Below are positions 7,505 through 16,788 of a DNA stretch of 64,000 nucleotides, piece after piece. How positions within the stretch are numbered: position 1 is the stretch's first letter; every line of letters begins with the position of its first letter. Source of the DNA: Thalassotalea euphylliae (GTDB taxonomy: Bacteria; Pseudomonadota; Gammaproteobacteria; Enterobacterales; Alteromonadaceae); the NCBI RefSeq assembly GCF_003390395.1, contig NZ_QUOV01000001.1, positions 496,001-560,000 of the forward strand. Reading direction: 5' to 3'. Under the pieces are notes generated by a model. The model did not search any database, had not been told where the DNA came from, and worked only from the letters and a program-made list of their open reading frames with translations. A program made the translations under genes and the position numbers.

Positions 7505-8308
7505 CTAGTGTAGCTCTAGCCGCTGTCGTTCACCGTTTAATTGCGCCTGCCAGAGCATTAAATTCTTTTCAAATAGCTGAGCAATTGTCTCGGTTTTTAT
7601 TAGGCTGGCTAAGTCTTGGTTAAAACGAGCTAGTAGCTTGTCGCAACCCGAGTCTTTCACAAAACCAAAATGAATGTAGCCGTCAACGGCAAATGGCGTT
7701 AGGGCGACGATTTCATCCTTTAAACCACTGTTGGAAAGGTATGATATACCGGGATAATACCCAGTAACAAAATAGTCGGCACGGCCACGCAATACCATCT
7801 GAAAATTCTGCGCTAACCCTTTTACTTGCTGAATATTAAGGTACTGGTTGGCAAAGTTATCAAAGGCTTCGCCATGGCTATCGCCCAAGTTGATATTACC
7901 GACTTTTCCTATCAGGCTGCGCCAGTCGATAAATGAAAACTCTTCACCTTTTTTAACAAATACGGCCACGGGGTTATTTAGCACAGGTGCACTAGTAAAG
8001 TTCAAAAATTCACGGCGTGCAGGGGTATCTTTAAGCCCCAACAGTAAATCAGTTCGACCATGTTTTGCCATTTCTAACAAGCGCTTCCATGGTACGGGTG
8101 AGCTAACTTGATAATCGACCTGATAACGCTCTAGTAGTTGCTTTGTGATATCTATGGTAACGCCATAGAACTCACCATCGTGATACCAATGAAAAGGCGG
8201 GTAGTTTTCATGGGCACTAACCGTGATTGATTGGCATGGCTCAGCTTGTGTTGTTGGTAACACCATAATACACAGCAGCAAAGCAAAAAATAATCTTACC
8301 AAATTCAA
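7505..8308 (-). CDS. solitary periplasmic solute-binding protein (SBP_bac_3 family)
   Basis: This 267-aa protein has a signal peptide (MNLVRLFFALLLCIMVLPTTQA) followed by the two-lobed amino-acid-binding-protein fold. Typical motifs are YPPFHWYHDGEFYGVTIDI near residue 35 and DLLLGLKDTPARREFLNF near 90, where the Arg normally contacts the ligand carboxylate. No permease or ATPase gene is adjacent, so it may feed a distant transporter, a sensor kinase, or act as an orphan binding protein. A second solitary member lies at 16018-16788. Ligand unknown. Confidence 0.85.
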   Translation of the reverse strand: MNLVRLFFALLLCIMVLPTTQAEPCQSITVSAHENYPPFHWYHDGEFYGVTIDITKQLLERYQVDYQVSSPVPWKRLLEMAKHGRTDLLLGLKDTPARREFLNFTSAPVLNNPVAVFVKKGEEFSFIDWRSLIGKVGNINLGDSHGEAFDNFANQYLNIQQVKGLAQNFQMVLRGRADYFVTGYYPGISYLSNSGLKDEIVALTPFAVDGYIHFGFVKDSGCDKLLARFNQDLASLIKTETIAQLFEKNLMLWQAQLNGERQRLELH

Positions 8309-8847
8309 TCAAAACACCTTTTACGTCTAATGTTGATGAAAAAGAGTACGGTTCGGGCACTCATGTTGTCAGGGGGAGCGCATCCTAACGTATGCTGAAC
8401 AAAAATTACACTGTTTTGATGTTTTTTAGAACCAGTGGTTACATATTAATACAGTCTGTTAGTGAATACCTTAATAGCCTTAAGTTATAGCCTGTGGTCG
8501 TGATTAACACAGCCACATAATTAAATTGCTGTTATACATGGTTAACTTATCTTGAAGTCAGAGACTTTGGTTTTGTCTATTTGGCATTAGATGAATAATG
8601 GTTATGTTGGCTATATGAACGGCAAGTTGACGAAGTGGTTGACCTTTTCTACTTTCACCCCCTAGTATAGAAGTGCTGTTAGGATCGGCTACAGGCTAAG
8701 GACAGTAACGCTTATTCGATTTTTTGGTATAGCCTACAAAGTATTTTCACTTACTACTCGCTGGCTCCTCAATTACTGTCCGGTGTTACCTTTTCTAATT
8801 ATGAAAGCTCGTGATAAGTTTTTACCGCTTAAGGAAGTAATATAGAA
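8309..8847. other. 539-base intergenic region without recognised features
   Basis: It lies between the divergent starts of the solute-binding protein and acyl-CoA synthetase genes, so promoters for both must be here. I could not identify a convincing -35/-10 pair, operator or repeat. Only very short open frames without ribosome sites are present. Confidence 0.5.
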
Positions 8848-10785
8848 ATGACTATTATAAATATAAAGACACTAAATGATGTCGAGTCGTTAGAGCAAGC
8901 AAATCCGGGGGCGAGTCATAGTGAATTTAATAACACTTATGACGCGATTAAACATAGTGCCGCTCAGCGTCCTGAAAAAACGGCCATTTCGTTCTTTTTA
9001 CAGGGTGATGCCTACAACAATGCCCACGATATTTCTTACCAAACACTACTCAGTAAAATTACCCAATCTGCCAACTTCTTTGATTCAATTGGTCTGACTG
9101 AAAATGACGTAGTTGCGTTCTTTTTACCGAATACGCCAGAAGCGCATTATGTGATTTGGGGTGGTGAAGCAAGATGCCAAATTTTAGCTATTAACCCGTT
9201 GCTTGAGCCTAAGCAAATTGGTGATTTAATTAACTCAGTGCGAGCGAAAGCTGTGGTTACCATGAACCCAATGCACCAAATTGAATTGTGGCCTAAGCTT
9301 GAACAGCTATTGCCTGATCTTATTCATACTGAGCATGTCATTGGTATTGATATCGCACATCATGTGACGGGGCCAATGGCGGAACCTGCACAAGCAATGC
9401 AAGCGCAAATGCGTGGCGGAATTAGTTTGCCAGAAGGCAAAACGTACCATAACTTTACTGCGGCAATCGCTGAGCAAAATGGTGAAGCGTTAAACTTTAC
9501 TCGCGAATATACTGATGAAACTATTTCATCACTTTACTGTACAGGTGGTACGACAGGGCTACCTAAAATTGCGCGTCGTACCCATGTTAATGAATTAAGC
9601 AACGTAAAAGCGGTTCAGCAATCTAACTCGCAGATGCTTAACGAGGAAATGGTCGTACTTGGCGGTTTACCTTTATTCCACGTAAATGGTGCCTTGGTAA
9701 CTGGTTTATTACCATTTACCGTGGGTGGTACAGTGGTAATTGCAACCCCGCAAGGCTATCGCGAACCGAATGTTATTCCAAATTTCTGGGACATCGTTGA
9801 ACATCACAAAGTTACAACCTTTAGTGCAGTACCAACGGTTTACTCTGCCTTGATGAACTTCCCAATTGAAGGTAAAGACTTATCGTCGTTGAAGTTCGGT
9901 ATTTGTGGTGCAGCGCCAATGCCTGTTGAAACCTTCAAGTCTTTCCAAGAAACCACAGGTATTAAAATTTTGGAAGGTTACGGCTTAACCGAAGGTACTT
10001 GTGTTAGTAGTTTGAACCCATTCCACGGTGAGCAAAAAGTCGGTTCAATTGGTCTTCGTCTACCTTACCAGCAAATGAAAGCGGTAAACATTGATGGTGA
10101 CAAAATCACGCGTTACTGCGATACCGACGAAATTGGTGTGTTAGCTGTTCGCGGCCCGAACGTATTTTTGGGTTATCAACTTGAGCACCAAAATAAAGGC
10201 TTATGGCTTTATGATGAAGACGGCAATCGCTGGCTAAATACTGGTGATTTAGCGCGCCAAGATGAAGAAGGTTACTTCTGGCTAACAGGTCGTAAGAAAG
10301 AGCTTATTGTTCGTGCGGGTCACAATATTGAGCCGAAATTGATCGAAGAAGCAATGTGTAAGCACCCTGCGATTAACTTAGCAGCTGCAGTTGGTAAGCC
10401 TGACTTACACGCAGGTGAAGTACCTGTTTGTTATGTCCAGGTGGAAGATCCAAGCAGTCTCGATCCAGAGGAACTACTGAGCTTTGCAGCTGCTGAGATT
10501 TCCGAGCGTGCGGCGATTCCAAAAGCAATTCACATCGTAGAGCAATTACCAGTGACAGCGGTAGGTAAAGTATTTAAGCCTCAGCTGGAAATGCAAGAAA
10601 TAGACAAGTGTATTAATGCACTAGCAAGTGAGATGCTTCCAGAAACTCAAGCAAGTGTTTCAGTTGCGCAAGATCCTAAACACGGTATTTTAGCGAGTAT
10701 CGAGTTAGGTGAGTGTGATGGTGAAGCGAAAGCTGCGTTTGTTAAGAAGCTAGGTGAATATACCTTTAAGTCATCGTGTAACTAG
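8848..10785 (+). CDS. AMP-dependent acyl-CoA synthetase
   Basis: A 645-aa ANL-superfamily enzyme. The phosphate loop YCTGGTTGLPK (from about residue 230), the adenine-binding GYGLTEGT (near 376) and the hinge region TGDLARQDEEGYFWLTGRKKELI (near 466-488) are all present, followed by the small C-terminal domain with the catalytic-lysine region PVTAVGKVFKP. It would activate a carboxylic acid to its acyl-CoA thioester with ATP. The chain is longer than most FadD-type enzymes, with a C-terminal extension after the lysine region. AAGGAAG precedes the ATG. As the first gene of the catabolic region it probably activates the acid made by the dehydrogenases downstream. Substrate not identifiable. Confidence 0.88.
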   Translation: MTIINIKTLNDVESLEQANPGASHSEFNNTYDAIKHSAAQRPEKTAISFFLQGDAYNNAHDISYQTLLSKITQSANFFDSIGLTENDVVAFFLPNTPEAHYVIWGGEARCQILAINPLLEPKQIGDLINSVRAKAVVTMNPMHQIELWPKLEQLLPDLIHTEHVIGIDIAHHVTGPMAEPAQAMQAQMRGGISLPEGKTYHNFTAAIAEQNGEALNFTREYTDETISSLYCTGGTTGLPKIARRTHVNELSNVKAVQQSNSQMLNEEMVVLGGLPLFHVNGALVTGLLPFTVGGTVVIATPQGYREPNVIPNFWDIVEHHKVTTFSAVPTVYSALMNFPIEGKDLSSLKFGICGAAPMPVETFKSFQETTGIKILEGYGLTEGTCVSSLNPFHGEQKVGSIGLRLPYQQMKAVNIDGDKITRYCDTDEIGVLAVRGPNVFLGYQLEHQNKGLWLYDEDGNRWLNTGDLARQDEEGYFWLTGRKKELIVRAGHNIEPKLIEEAMCKHPAINLAAAVGKPDLHAGEVPVCYVQVEDPSSLDPEELLSFAAAEISERAAIPKAIHIVEQLPVTAVGKVFKPQLEMQEIDKCINALASEMLPETQASVSVAQDPKHGILASIELGECDGEAKAAFVKKLGEYTFKSSCN

Positions 10786-10888
10786 TACCGGTAACTAATA
10801 CTGCTTGTTACGCCAAGCGGCAACACGTAGCTTGGCGTCATTTGGTTTAGCTTGAATTAGTTTAGCGTTAAACGATAGATTAAAGAGT

Positions 10889-10919
10889 TAAGCCCAACTG
10901 CATTCAGTTGGGCTTTTTT
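10889..10919 (+). terminator. rho-independent terminator
   Basis: A perfect 10-bp stem (AGCCCAACTG / CAGTTGGGCT), CATT loop and a T-run end the acyl-CoA synthetase transcript. A second 9-bp hairpin without a T-run lies at 10810-10838. Confidence 0.85.
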
Positions 10920-10934
10920 ATGGCTGCCTCAATC

Positions 10935-10977
10935 CAATTGGTATTAGTTCAATTGGTATTAGTTCAATTGTTATTAG
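10935..10977. repeat. three tandem copies of a 15-bp unit
   Basis: CAATTGGTATTAGTT occurs at 10935-10949 and 10950-10964, with a third partial copy (one substitution) to 10977. It abuts the stop codon of the DUF1330 gene. The CAATTGGTAT core equals the outer end of the dispersed element at 11516-11781, so it may be debris of that family. Confidence 0.8.
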
Positions 10978-11300
10978 GCTTGTGGGTAAAATAGCGGTTT
11001 TAAACCATCGAGCTTATCAAACAAGTGCCAAATGTAGTTCTTAGTACCTTGCTCTCGATGCGGGTGCAAATCGGCTAAGTCAGGATCATTACAATAATGA
11101 TCAAAAGCATCTTTCGACTTCCATTCTACTAAAATCATCACGGTTCTGGGCTCCATGTCGCCGACCAATGCGCTGTCATATTTGCCCAGTGCTAATACTT
11201 TACCACCGTGCTTTTCTACTTCTGCTGCCGAGCGCCTTGCATATTTGAGGTATTCGTCATTATCAGCTAAATCAAATAGGTTTAGTGCATATACCGCCAT
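10974..11300 (-). CDS. DUF1330 family protein
   Basis: The 108-aa cytoplasmic protein has the dimeric alpha/beta-barrel (ferredoxin-like) pattern of DUF1330: YALNLFDL at the start, then GKVLALGKYDSALVGDMEPRTVMILVEW in the middle. The AFDHYCNDPDLADLHPHREQG stretch follows. Small proteins of this fold often accompany oxidative catabolic genes, but no activity is established for most. It is divergent from the aldehyde dehydrogenase operon. AGAGGGAAC lies ahead of the start. Confidence 0.8.
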   Translation of the reverse strand: MAVYALNLFDLADNDEYLKYARRSAAEVEKHGGKVLALGKYDSALVGDMEPRTVMILVEWKSKDAFDHYCNDPDLADLHPHREQGTKNYIWHLFDKLDGLKPLFYPQA

Positions 11301-11515
11301 GGTTAGTTCCCTCTTTGTACTTATTGTTAGTCAGTTTTCTTAGTTAGTTGTTATTTATTCTAAGCCCTTAATTACTTGTTTAGAGTGCAGCTTGATGGTT
11401 TTTTATGCAAGCCTTGTATTTAATGCTATGCAAAATATTAACAACCCTTAGACAATCAAATAATTATTCACACTATGCACTTTTTAATAGTCTAAACGCG
11501 TACAACTTTATGGTA

Positions 11516-11781
11516 ATACCAAGTGAATTAAATAATTGACCAATTCAGAGCGCTGTCAGCGGTGAGAGAATAAGTCAAATTTGTGCCGATATAGTTATTC
11601 TACATCTAATAAATTTGGCGCAGTTATCGCGACGCTGACACGCTCCCGAAGGGCGAGTTTAAAAGGCTCATATGCTGCGTTATTGATTTTGACAAGGGAA
11701 TAACCAATCTCTGCAATCAATGCCTTGCCTCTAAGCCTTTTAATTCTCGCTGAATGATTAAGTATTTATTTCAATTGGTAT
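11516..11781. repeat. dispersed inverted-repeat element, family 1, copy A
   Basis: This 266-base non-coding element begins ATACCAAGTGAATTAAATAA and ends in TTTATTTCAATTGGTAT, an imperfect terminal inverted repeat of about 32 bases. Its reverse complement aligns along its whole length with 47692-47955, sharing long identical tracts such as GGTTATTCCCTTGTCAAA and AACTCGCCC. It ends 71 bases ahead of the aldehyde dehydrogenase start. A MITE-like nature is inferred from size, terminal inverted repeats and lack of coding capacity. Confidence 0.85.
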
Positions 11782-11852
11782 CAGTGCGTATTTAATAATA
11801 AAAACAAGAACAGAATGCGCCCACTAAATACAAAATTATAACAGGGGGAACT

Positions 11853-13310
11853 ATGGGGACTGTTGAAAACATTAATACCAACACTGAATTTGGTTATTTA
11901 GAAGAGCAGTTAGTGGCGCAAAAAGCGTCTTTTCTTCACCAGCCAATGCCTAGTGCGCAAGAGCGTATCGACAACCTGAATAAATTGAAATCTGTGTTAA
12001 TTGAGCACACTGATGAAATTGTATCAGCCATTAGCATGGACTTTAGCAATCGACCAGAGGCAGAAACTTTACTTGCCGAGATCTTTCCTTTACTTGATGC
12101 GATTGAATACAGCAAAGGGCGCGTTAAGCGCTGGATGAAGCCAAGCAAAAGAAAAACGCCATTAACGTTACAGCCAGCTAAGGTTGAAGTGCTTTATCAG
12201 CCAGTTGGTGTAGTGGGCATTGTTGTCCCGTGGAATTTCCCAGTATTTCTTGGTTTATCGCCACTTGTCTCGGCACTCGCTGCTGGTAACCGCGCGATGA
12301 TTAAAATGTCAGAGTTTGCGCCGCGTACTGCCGATTTAGTACAACGTATGCTTGAGTCAGTATTTAGCAAAGACCAAGTAGCGGTATTTACCGGTGAAGT
12401 TGATGTCAGCTCAGCTTTTACCAAGCTACCTTTTGATCATCTTGTCTTCACTGGTGCAACATCGGTTGGCAAAATCGTGATGCGCGCGGCGGCTGAGCAT
12501 CTAACGCCAGTTACGCTAGAGTTAGGTGGCAAATCTCCGACTATTATTCATGATTCATTCCCAATTGAAGAAGCGGCACAGCGTATCGCGTTTGGTAAGG
12601 GGATGAATGCTGGTCAAATTTGTGTATCACCGGATTATATTTTTGTTCCGAGACACAAGGTTAACGCCTTCGCACAAGCGTTTGTGAAAGCGATGAGCAA
12701 GGCCTACCCAAGTATTCGCGCGAACGATGATTACACTGCGATTATTAGTGACCGCCAGCTCGTACGCTTAAAATCTTATTTGGATGATGCGAAAGCAAAA
12801 GGTGCTGAGTTAATCACGATTAACCCTGAAGATGAAAGCTTCGAAGACACCCGCAAGATGCCAATGACCTTGGTACTTAATACTAATGAGTCTATGTTGG
12901 TTGAGCAGGAAGAGATCTTCGGTCCAATTTTACCGATCAAAGCGTACGACGATATTGAAGAAGCTATTACCTATGTTAATGATCGTGCTCGTCCGCTAGC
13001 ACTTTACTATTTTGATTGGGATAAAGAACGTGCGGCGAAAATTCTCGCGCGTACTCATTCGGGTGGCGTTTGTTTAAATGACACCCTTAGCCATGTTATG
13101 GCAGACGATGCGCCATTTGGTGGTATAGGCCCATCTGGTATGGGTCATTATCACGGTAAAGAAGGCTTTGTGAATTTCAGTAAAGCTAAAACTGTGGTAA
13201 CCAAAGGCCGCTTCGACAGCATTAAATTTATTGCTCCACCGTGGAACAACCCTGTCCACAAATTACTTACGAAAATGTTATGGTTTAAATTTAAACACTT
13301 AACTCGTTAG
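11853..13310 (+). CDS. aldehyde dehydrogenase, coniferyl-aldehyde-dehydrogenase-like
   Basis: A 485-aa NAD(P)-dependent aldehyde dehydrogenase. Glu223 in LELGGKSP and nucleophile Cys257 in AGQICVSPDY are both in place; the GQxCxxPDY form is typical of the class 3/coniferyl-aldehyde-type subgroup. The cofactor segment PWNFPVFLGLSPLVSALAAG and the FGGIGPSGMGHYHG loop are also present. It oxidises an aldehyde to the acid. A strong CAGGGGGAA site precedes the ATG. The GMC oxidoreductase starts 13 bases after its stop and the symporter gene follows, so these three form an operon: an alcohol would be oxidised by the GMC enzyme and the aldehyde here. Confidence 0.9.
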   Translation: MGTVENINTNTEFGYLEEQLVAQKASFLHQPMPSAQERIDNLNKLKSVLIEHTDEIVSAISMDFSNRPEAETLLAEIFPLLDAIEYSKGRVKRWMKPSKRKTPLTLQPAKVEVLYQPVGVVGIVVPWNFPVFLGLSPLVSALAAGNRAMIKMSEFAPRTADLVQRMLESVFSKDQVAVFTGEVDVSSAFTKLPFDHLVFTGATSVGKIVMRAAAEHLTPVTLELGGKSPTIIHDSFPIEEAAQRIAFGKGMNAGQICVSPDYIFVPRHKVNAFAQAFVKAMSKAYPSIRANDDYTAIISDRQLVRLKSYLDDAKAKGAELITINPEDESFEDTRKMPMTLVLNTNESMLVEQEEIFGPILPIKAYDDIEEAITYVNDRARPLALYYFDWDKERAAKILARTHSGGVCLNDTLSHVMADDAPFGGIGPSGMGHYHGKEGFVNFSKAKTVVTKGRFDSIKFIAPPWNNPVHKLLTKMLWFKFKHLTR

Positions 13311-13323
13311 TCAGGAGCGATAC

Positions 13324-14943
13324 ATGAAAAAGCATACAACAAAGGCGACGGATTACGATTATGTGATCGTCGGCAGTGGCTTTGGTGGCTCAGTTAGTGC
13401 ACTAAGGTTGAGTCAAAAAGGCTACAAGGTTCTAGTGATTGAAAAAGGCCGCTGGTACAAAGATAGCACCTACGCCCATAGCGCTTGGGATTTAAAACGC
13501 TGGCTGTGGATGCCGCTATTAGGCTTACGCGGCATTATGAAAATGACCGTGCTCAAGCATATCACCGTTTACTCAGGTGTTGGCGTTGGCGGCGGTTCTC
13601 ATACCTATGGCGCGACATTGCCGACCCCGAAAAAAGCGTTTTTTAATACCGGCTCTTGGGCAAATTTACAAAACTGGGAAGAAGTGCTTAAACCTTATTA
13701 CAAAGAAGCACTGCGTATGTTGGGCGCGCAAGACAACCCCAACTTCACGCAAGCTGATTTAGTGATCAAAGAGCTCGCGCAAGACTTAGGCAAAGAAGAT
13801 GAGTTTCACCCATCGCGTGTTGCGATATTCTTTTCCGACAAAAAAGATCATGGTTCTTTCGTTAAAGATCCTTATTTTGATGGCGAAGGGCCTGAGCGCA
13901 GAGGCTGTATAGAGTGCGGAAGCTGCTTTACTGGCTGTCGGTTTAACGCCAAAAACACACTCGACAAAAACTACCTTTACCTTGCGCAAAAGTTAGGTGC
14001 TGAGATTGTTGCCGAGCAAGAAGTGCATGATATATACCCTGCGGGTAAGAAAGATGGTAGTGAGGGCTACTTTGTCTCATTTAAGAGCTCAAAACCCTAC
14101 AGCTTCAAGAAAAATCACGTGGTACGAGCCAAAGGCGTGATTTTCTCTGGTGGTGTGCTTGGTACCGTGCCGCTGTTATTAAAGCTGAAAGAAAAAGGCT
14201 CTTTGGCAGGCTTGTCAGATAAAGTCGGCGACGATATTCGCACCAATAACGAGACGATCAGCACAGTAACCTCGTTCAAAGAAGATATTAACTTTGCCCA
14301 AGGGGTGTCGATTGGTTCGGTGTTACATACGGACGATCACAGTCATTTAGAGCCGATTAACTACAACGCGCAATCAACCGTAGTTAAATTTTTGCACGCC
14401 CCCAATGTTGTTGGTCGAACCATTTTAAGTCGTGCCGCCTCTTTCGTTAAGTTGATGGTGACTGAGCCGAAAGAAAACTTGAAAGTCTTATTCACCAAAG
14501 ACTGGAGCAAGAAGTCAATTATCTTGTTGTTTATGCAACACTTGGACAGCACCTTGTCGTTAAAACGTGGTCTGGGGGGGCGACTCACCAGTAACTTAGG
14601 TCAAGGCCCTGCGCCATCGCGTTACATCAAAGAATCAACTGCGATCACCGAAAAGATAGAAAAGATTGTTGATGGTAAATCTAGTACCGGTATTACTGAA
14701 GCGGTTTTTGGTACACCATCGACTGCCCATATTCTGGGGGGCTCTGTGATGGCGGCAAGTGCAGATGAAGGTGTTATCAATGACAAGGCAGAAGTGTTTG
14801 GCTACCACAATATGTACGTTTGTGACGGCTCTGCGATTTCTGCAAACCCTGGTGTCAATCCATCGCTTAGCATCACGGCGTTAAGTGAGTGGGCAATGAG
14901 CCATGTTCCTGATAAAAACTCAGAAAAAAAAGATAGCGCTTAG
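13324..14943 (+). CDS. GMC-family (cholesterol-oxidase-like) FAD oxidoreductase with four-Cys motif
   Basis: The 539-aa protein begins with an FAD dinucleotide fold (YVIVGSGFGGS, residues 13-23) and has the GMC substrate-domain patterns GVGVGGGSHTYG (near 84) and, at the C-terminus, STAHILGG with NPGVNPSLSITALSEWA, which carry the catalytic His/Asn region. Residues 195-205 form CX2CX2CX3C (C195, C198, C201, C205), a spacing like [4Fe-4S] ferredoxins; similar Cys-rich inserts occur in ChoD-type relatives. It would dehydrogenate a hydroxyl group, possibly on a sterol- or terpenoid-like ring, and could pass electrons to a carrier rather than to oxygen. No signal peptide. CAGGAGCG precedes the ATG. 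Confidence 0.85.
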   Translation: MKKHTTKATDYDYVIVGSGFGGSVSALRLSQKGYKVLVIEKGRWYKDSTYAHSAWDLKRWLWMPLLGLRGIMKMTVLKHITVYSGVGVGGGSHTYGATLPTPKKAFFNTGSWANLQNWEEVLKPYYKEALRMLGAQDNPNFTQADLVIKELAQDLGKEDEFHPSRVAIFFSDKKDHGSFVKDPYFDGEGPERRGCIECGSCFTGCRFNAKNTLDKNYLYLAQKLGAEIVAEQEVHDIYPAGKKDGSEGYFVSFKSSKPYSFKKNHVVRAKGVIFSGGVLGTVPLLLKLKEKGSLAGLSDKVGDDIRTNNETISTVTSFKEDINFAQGVSIGSVLHTDDHSHLEPINYNAQSTVVKFLHAPNVVGRTILSRAASFVKLMVTEPKENLKVLFTKDWSKKSIILLFMQHLDSTLSLKRGLGGRLTSNLGQGPAPSRYIKESTAITEKIEKIVDGKSSTGITEAVFGTPSTAHILGGSVMAASADEGVINDKAEVFGYHNMYVCDGSAISANPGVNPSLSITALSEWAMSHVPDKNSEKKDSA

Positions 14944-14993
14944 CCCACTAGCAGGCGCTGATCATTAATTAATATAAAAAGAAGTAAATTACT

Positions 14994-15896
14994 ATGGAAT
15001 CAGCAATTACCTTTGCATTACTTGTTGCCCAAGGGATTATTATGTTTTCGCTTGGCATTGGCCTTGAAGTTAAAGACTTTAAGCGTGTTATAGAGCGACC
15101 CTATGTTTTCTTTGTCGCCATGCTTAGCCAAGTGGTGCTCTTACCCATACTGGCGTTTGGCACTGCGTACTTGTTTGACTTCCCACCCGTGTTTGCGGCG
15201 GGCTTAATGCTATTGAGCTTTTGCCCAGGCGGCGTGACGAGTAACATTATTTCTAAGTTATCAAAAGCTGATGTTGCTTTGTCGGTTTCGCTAACCGCTG
15301 TGGTCAGTGTATTGGCGTTTATGACGGTGCCAGTGCTTGTTGCCATGTCGATGAAACACTTTCTAGGTGAAGAAGCGGTGACTTTCTCATTATTTGATTT
15401 AGCGTTTGTCACCTTTCTTATCACCACAACCCCAGTGCTACTGGGTGTGTTAATTCGTCACTTTAAAGAAAACATTGCTAATGCGATTCAAGGCGGCTTA
15501 GAGAAAACCGCCATCGTACTCTGGGTGATTATCGTGGTCTTAGCGATTGCTAACTCGTTTGAGCGTTTAGTTGATAGTTTCGCCGTGATTGGCGGAGGTT
15601 TATTATTCTTGCCATTTATCATGATGGTGATTGGTATCGTTGTCAGCCGCCTGTTTGCGCTGAACAAGAAAGAAAGCAAAACCTTGGGTATTGAAACCAG
15701 TATTCAAAATGGCCCGTTAGCCATTGCTATTGCTGCGACCATTAACGATGCAGATTTAGCTATTACTGAGTTGGCACTGCCAGCAGCGGTATACTCGATT
15801 ACCATGTACTTTGTTGCCTTGCCGTTTATCTTCATTTTTAGAAACTGGGGTGAAGAAAATAGTGTTACTGGTGCAAGTGCGGTGGCTTCAAAGTAG
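14994..15896 (+). CDS. bile acid:sodium symporter (BASS) family permease
   Basis: A 300-aa inner-membrane protein with about nine or ten hydrophobic segments. Family patterns are visible: the early GIGLEVKDFKRV motif, FCPGGVTSNIISKLSKADVALSV (the crossed-helix region that binds sodium) and ETSIQNGPLAIAIA. The family imports organic anions such as bile acids, pantoate or keto acids with Na+. It is the last gene of the operon with the aldehyde dehydrogenase and the GMC oxidoreductase, so import of the pathway substrate or of an acidic intermediate is likely. Substrate unproven. Confidence 0.88.
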   Translation: MESAITFALLVAQGIIMFSLGIGLEVKDFKRVIERPYVFFVAMLSQVVLLPILAFGTAYLFDFPPVFAAGLMLLSFCPGGVTSNIISKLSKADVALSVSLTAVVSVLAFMTVPVLVAMSMKHFLGEEAVTFSLFDLAFVTFLITTTPVLLGVLIRHFKENIANAIQGGLEKTAIVLWVIIVVLAIANSFERLVDSFAVIGGGLLFLPFIMMVIGIVVSRLFALNKKESKTLGIETSIQNGPLAIAIAATINDADLAITELALPAAVYSITMYFVALPFIFIFRNWGEENSVTGASAVASK

Positions 15897-15940
15897 CTAA
15901 GCCATCGCACTGATGTAGTCGCCGGCCATTTTGAGCCACA

Positions 15941-15978
15941 AAGCGGCGTTACTTGCTAAAAGTAACGCCGCTTTTTTA
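15941..15978 (+). terminator. rho-independent terminator
   Basis: A perfect 13-bp stem (AAGCGGCGTTACT / AGTAACGCCGCTT) with a 7-base loop and a T-run closes the aldehyde dehydrogenase-GMC-symporter operon. Confidence 0.9.
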
Positions 15979-16017
15979 TTGAATTTCTCATCCTAAATGA
16001 CAGCTTATAAACTGAAT

Positions 16018-16788
16018 TTACATTGCTGGCGGTGGAAACAAGGCCTTTAAATGGTGTGTGCCGTTGGGGTGCATGGCAATCATAGTGCCGTCTTGCCACA
16101 TACTATTGATGGCTTTATTAATGGTTTCGATAAAGGCTTCGGTTTTGTCGCTGCGATGACAAGAAACGACTAAGTAGTCTGTTGATAACACGTGCTCTGC
16201 GTCAAAGCTTACACGCTCGCTATTACGTGCTGTTGCTAGCATATTGACGACAGGATACCAGCCGACAATTAGTTCAGTGCGGCCAAAATGCAGCATATCA
16301 AATAGGTGTCTGTGATGGCTGGCAACAATATGGGTTGCGTTATCAAATGGTGGCATATTCAGTGCGTTAAACATCTTAATATTGCGCACATAACCGATAT
16401 TAACGTCAGCCAAGTCTTGAGCTGCTAACAATGCTTGATTACGCTCAAAAGTAAACTTGAATAGCAGTAGGGCGGATATGGCCTGTGAACGCACAATATC
16501 GTGTTGTTTGGTTCGATCAAAATAACGGTTAGAGGAGCCAGGCAGTAAACAGTCGATTTTTTTATGATCGAACAAACTCATGGTTCTCGCCATCGGCATA
16601 ACGTCATAATTTATTGTTAAATTAGAGCGTCTAGCAATCTCTTGATAGATCTTATCCAAGTAACCTTGTTTGTCGTGTTGTTGAATTTTCTCGGCAAGCA
16701 CGCCTGCAAATTTGATTGGCGTTTCGGCTTGGCAATATGAAGTAAATAAGCCTATTGCAAGAATTAAGGGATAAACAGCTCGTTTCAT
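16018..16788 (-). CDS. second solitary periplasmic solute-binding protein
   Basis: A 256-aa protein with a signal peptide (MKRAVYPLILAIGLFTSYCQA) and a degenerate SBP_bac_3-like fold: IKFAGVLAEKIQQHDKQGYLD, then IYQEIARRSNLTINYDVMPMARTM and KIDCLLPGSSNRYFDRT. No transporter genes adjoin it. It resembles in type, but not closely in sequence, the protein at 7505-8308. Possible roles are ligand capture for a remote transporter or receptor; the ligand is unknown. Confidence 0.75.
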   Translation of the reverse strand: MKRAVYPLILAIGLFTSYCQAETPIKFAGVLAEKIQQHDKQGYLDKIYQEIARRSNLTINYDVMPMARTMSLFDHKKIDCLLPGSSNRYFDRTKQHDIVRSQAISALLLFKFTFERNQALLAAQDLADVNIGYVRNIKMFNALNMPPFDNATHIVASHHRHLFDMLHFGRTELIVGWYPVVNMLATARNSERVSFDAEHVLSTDYLVVSCHRSDKTEAFIETINKAINSMWQDGTMIAMHPNGTHHLKALFPPPAM

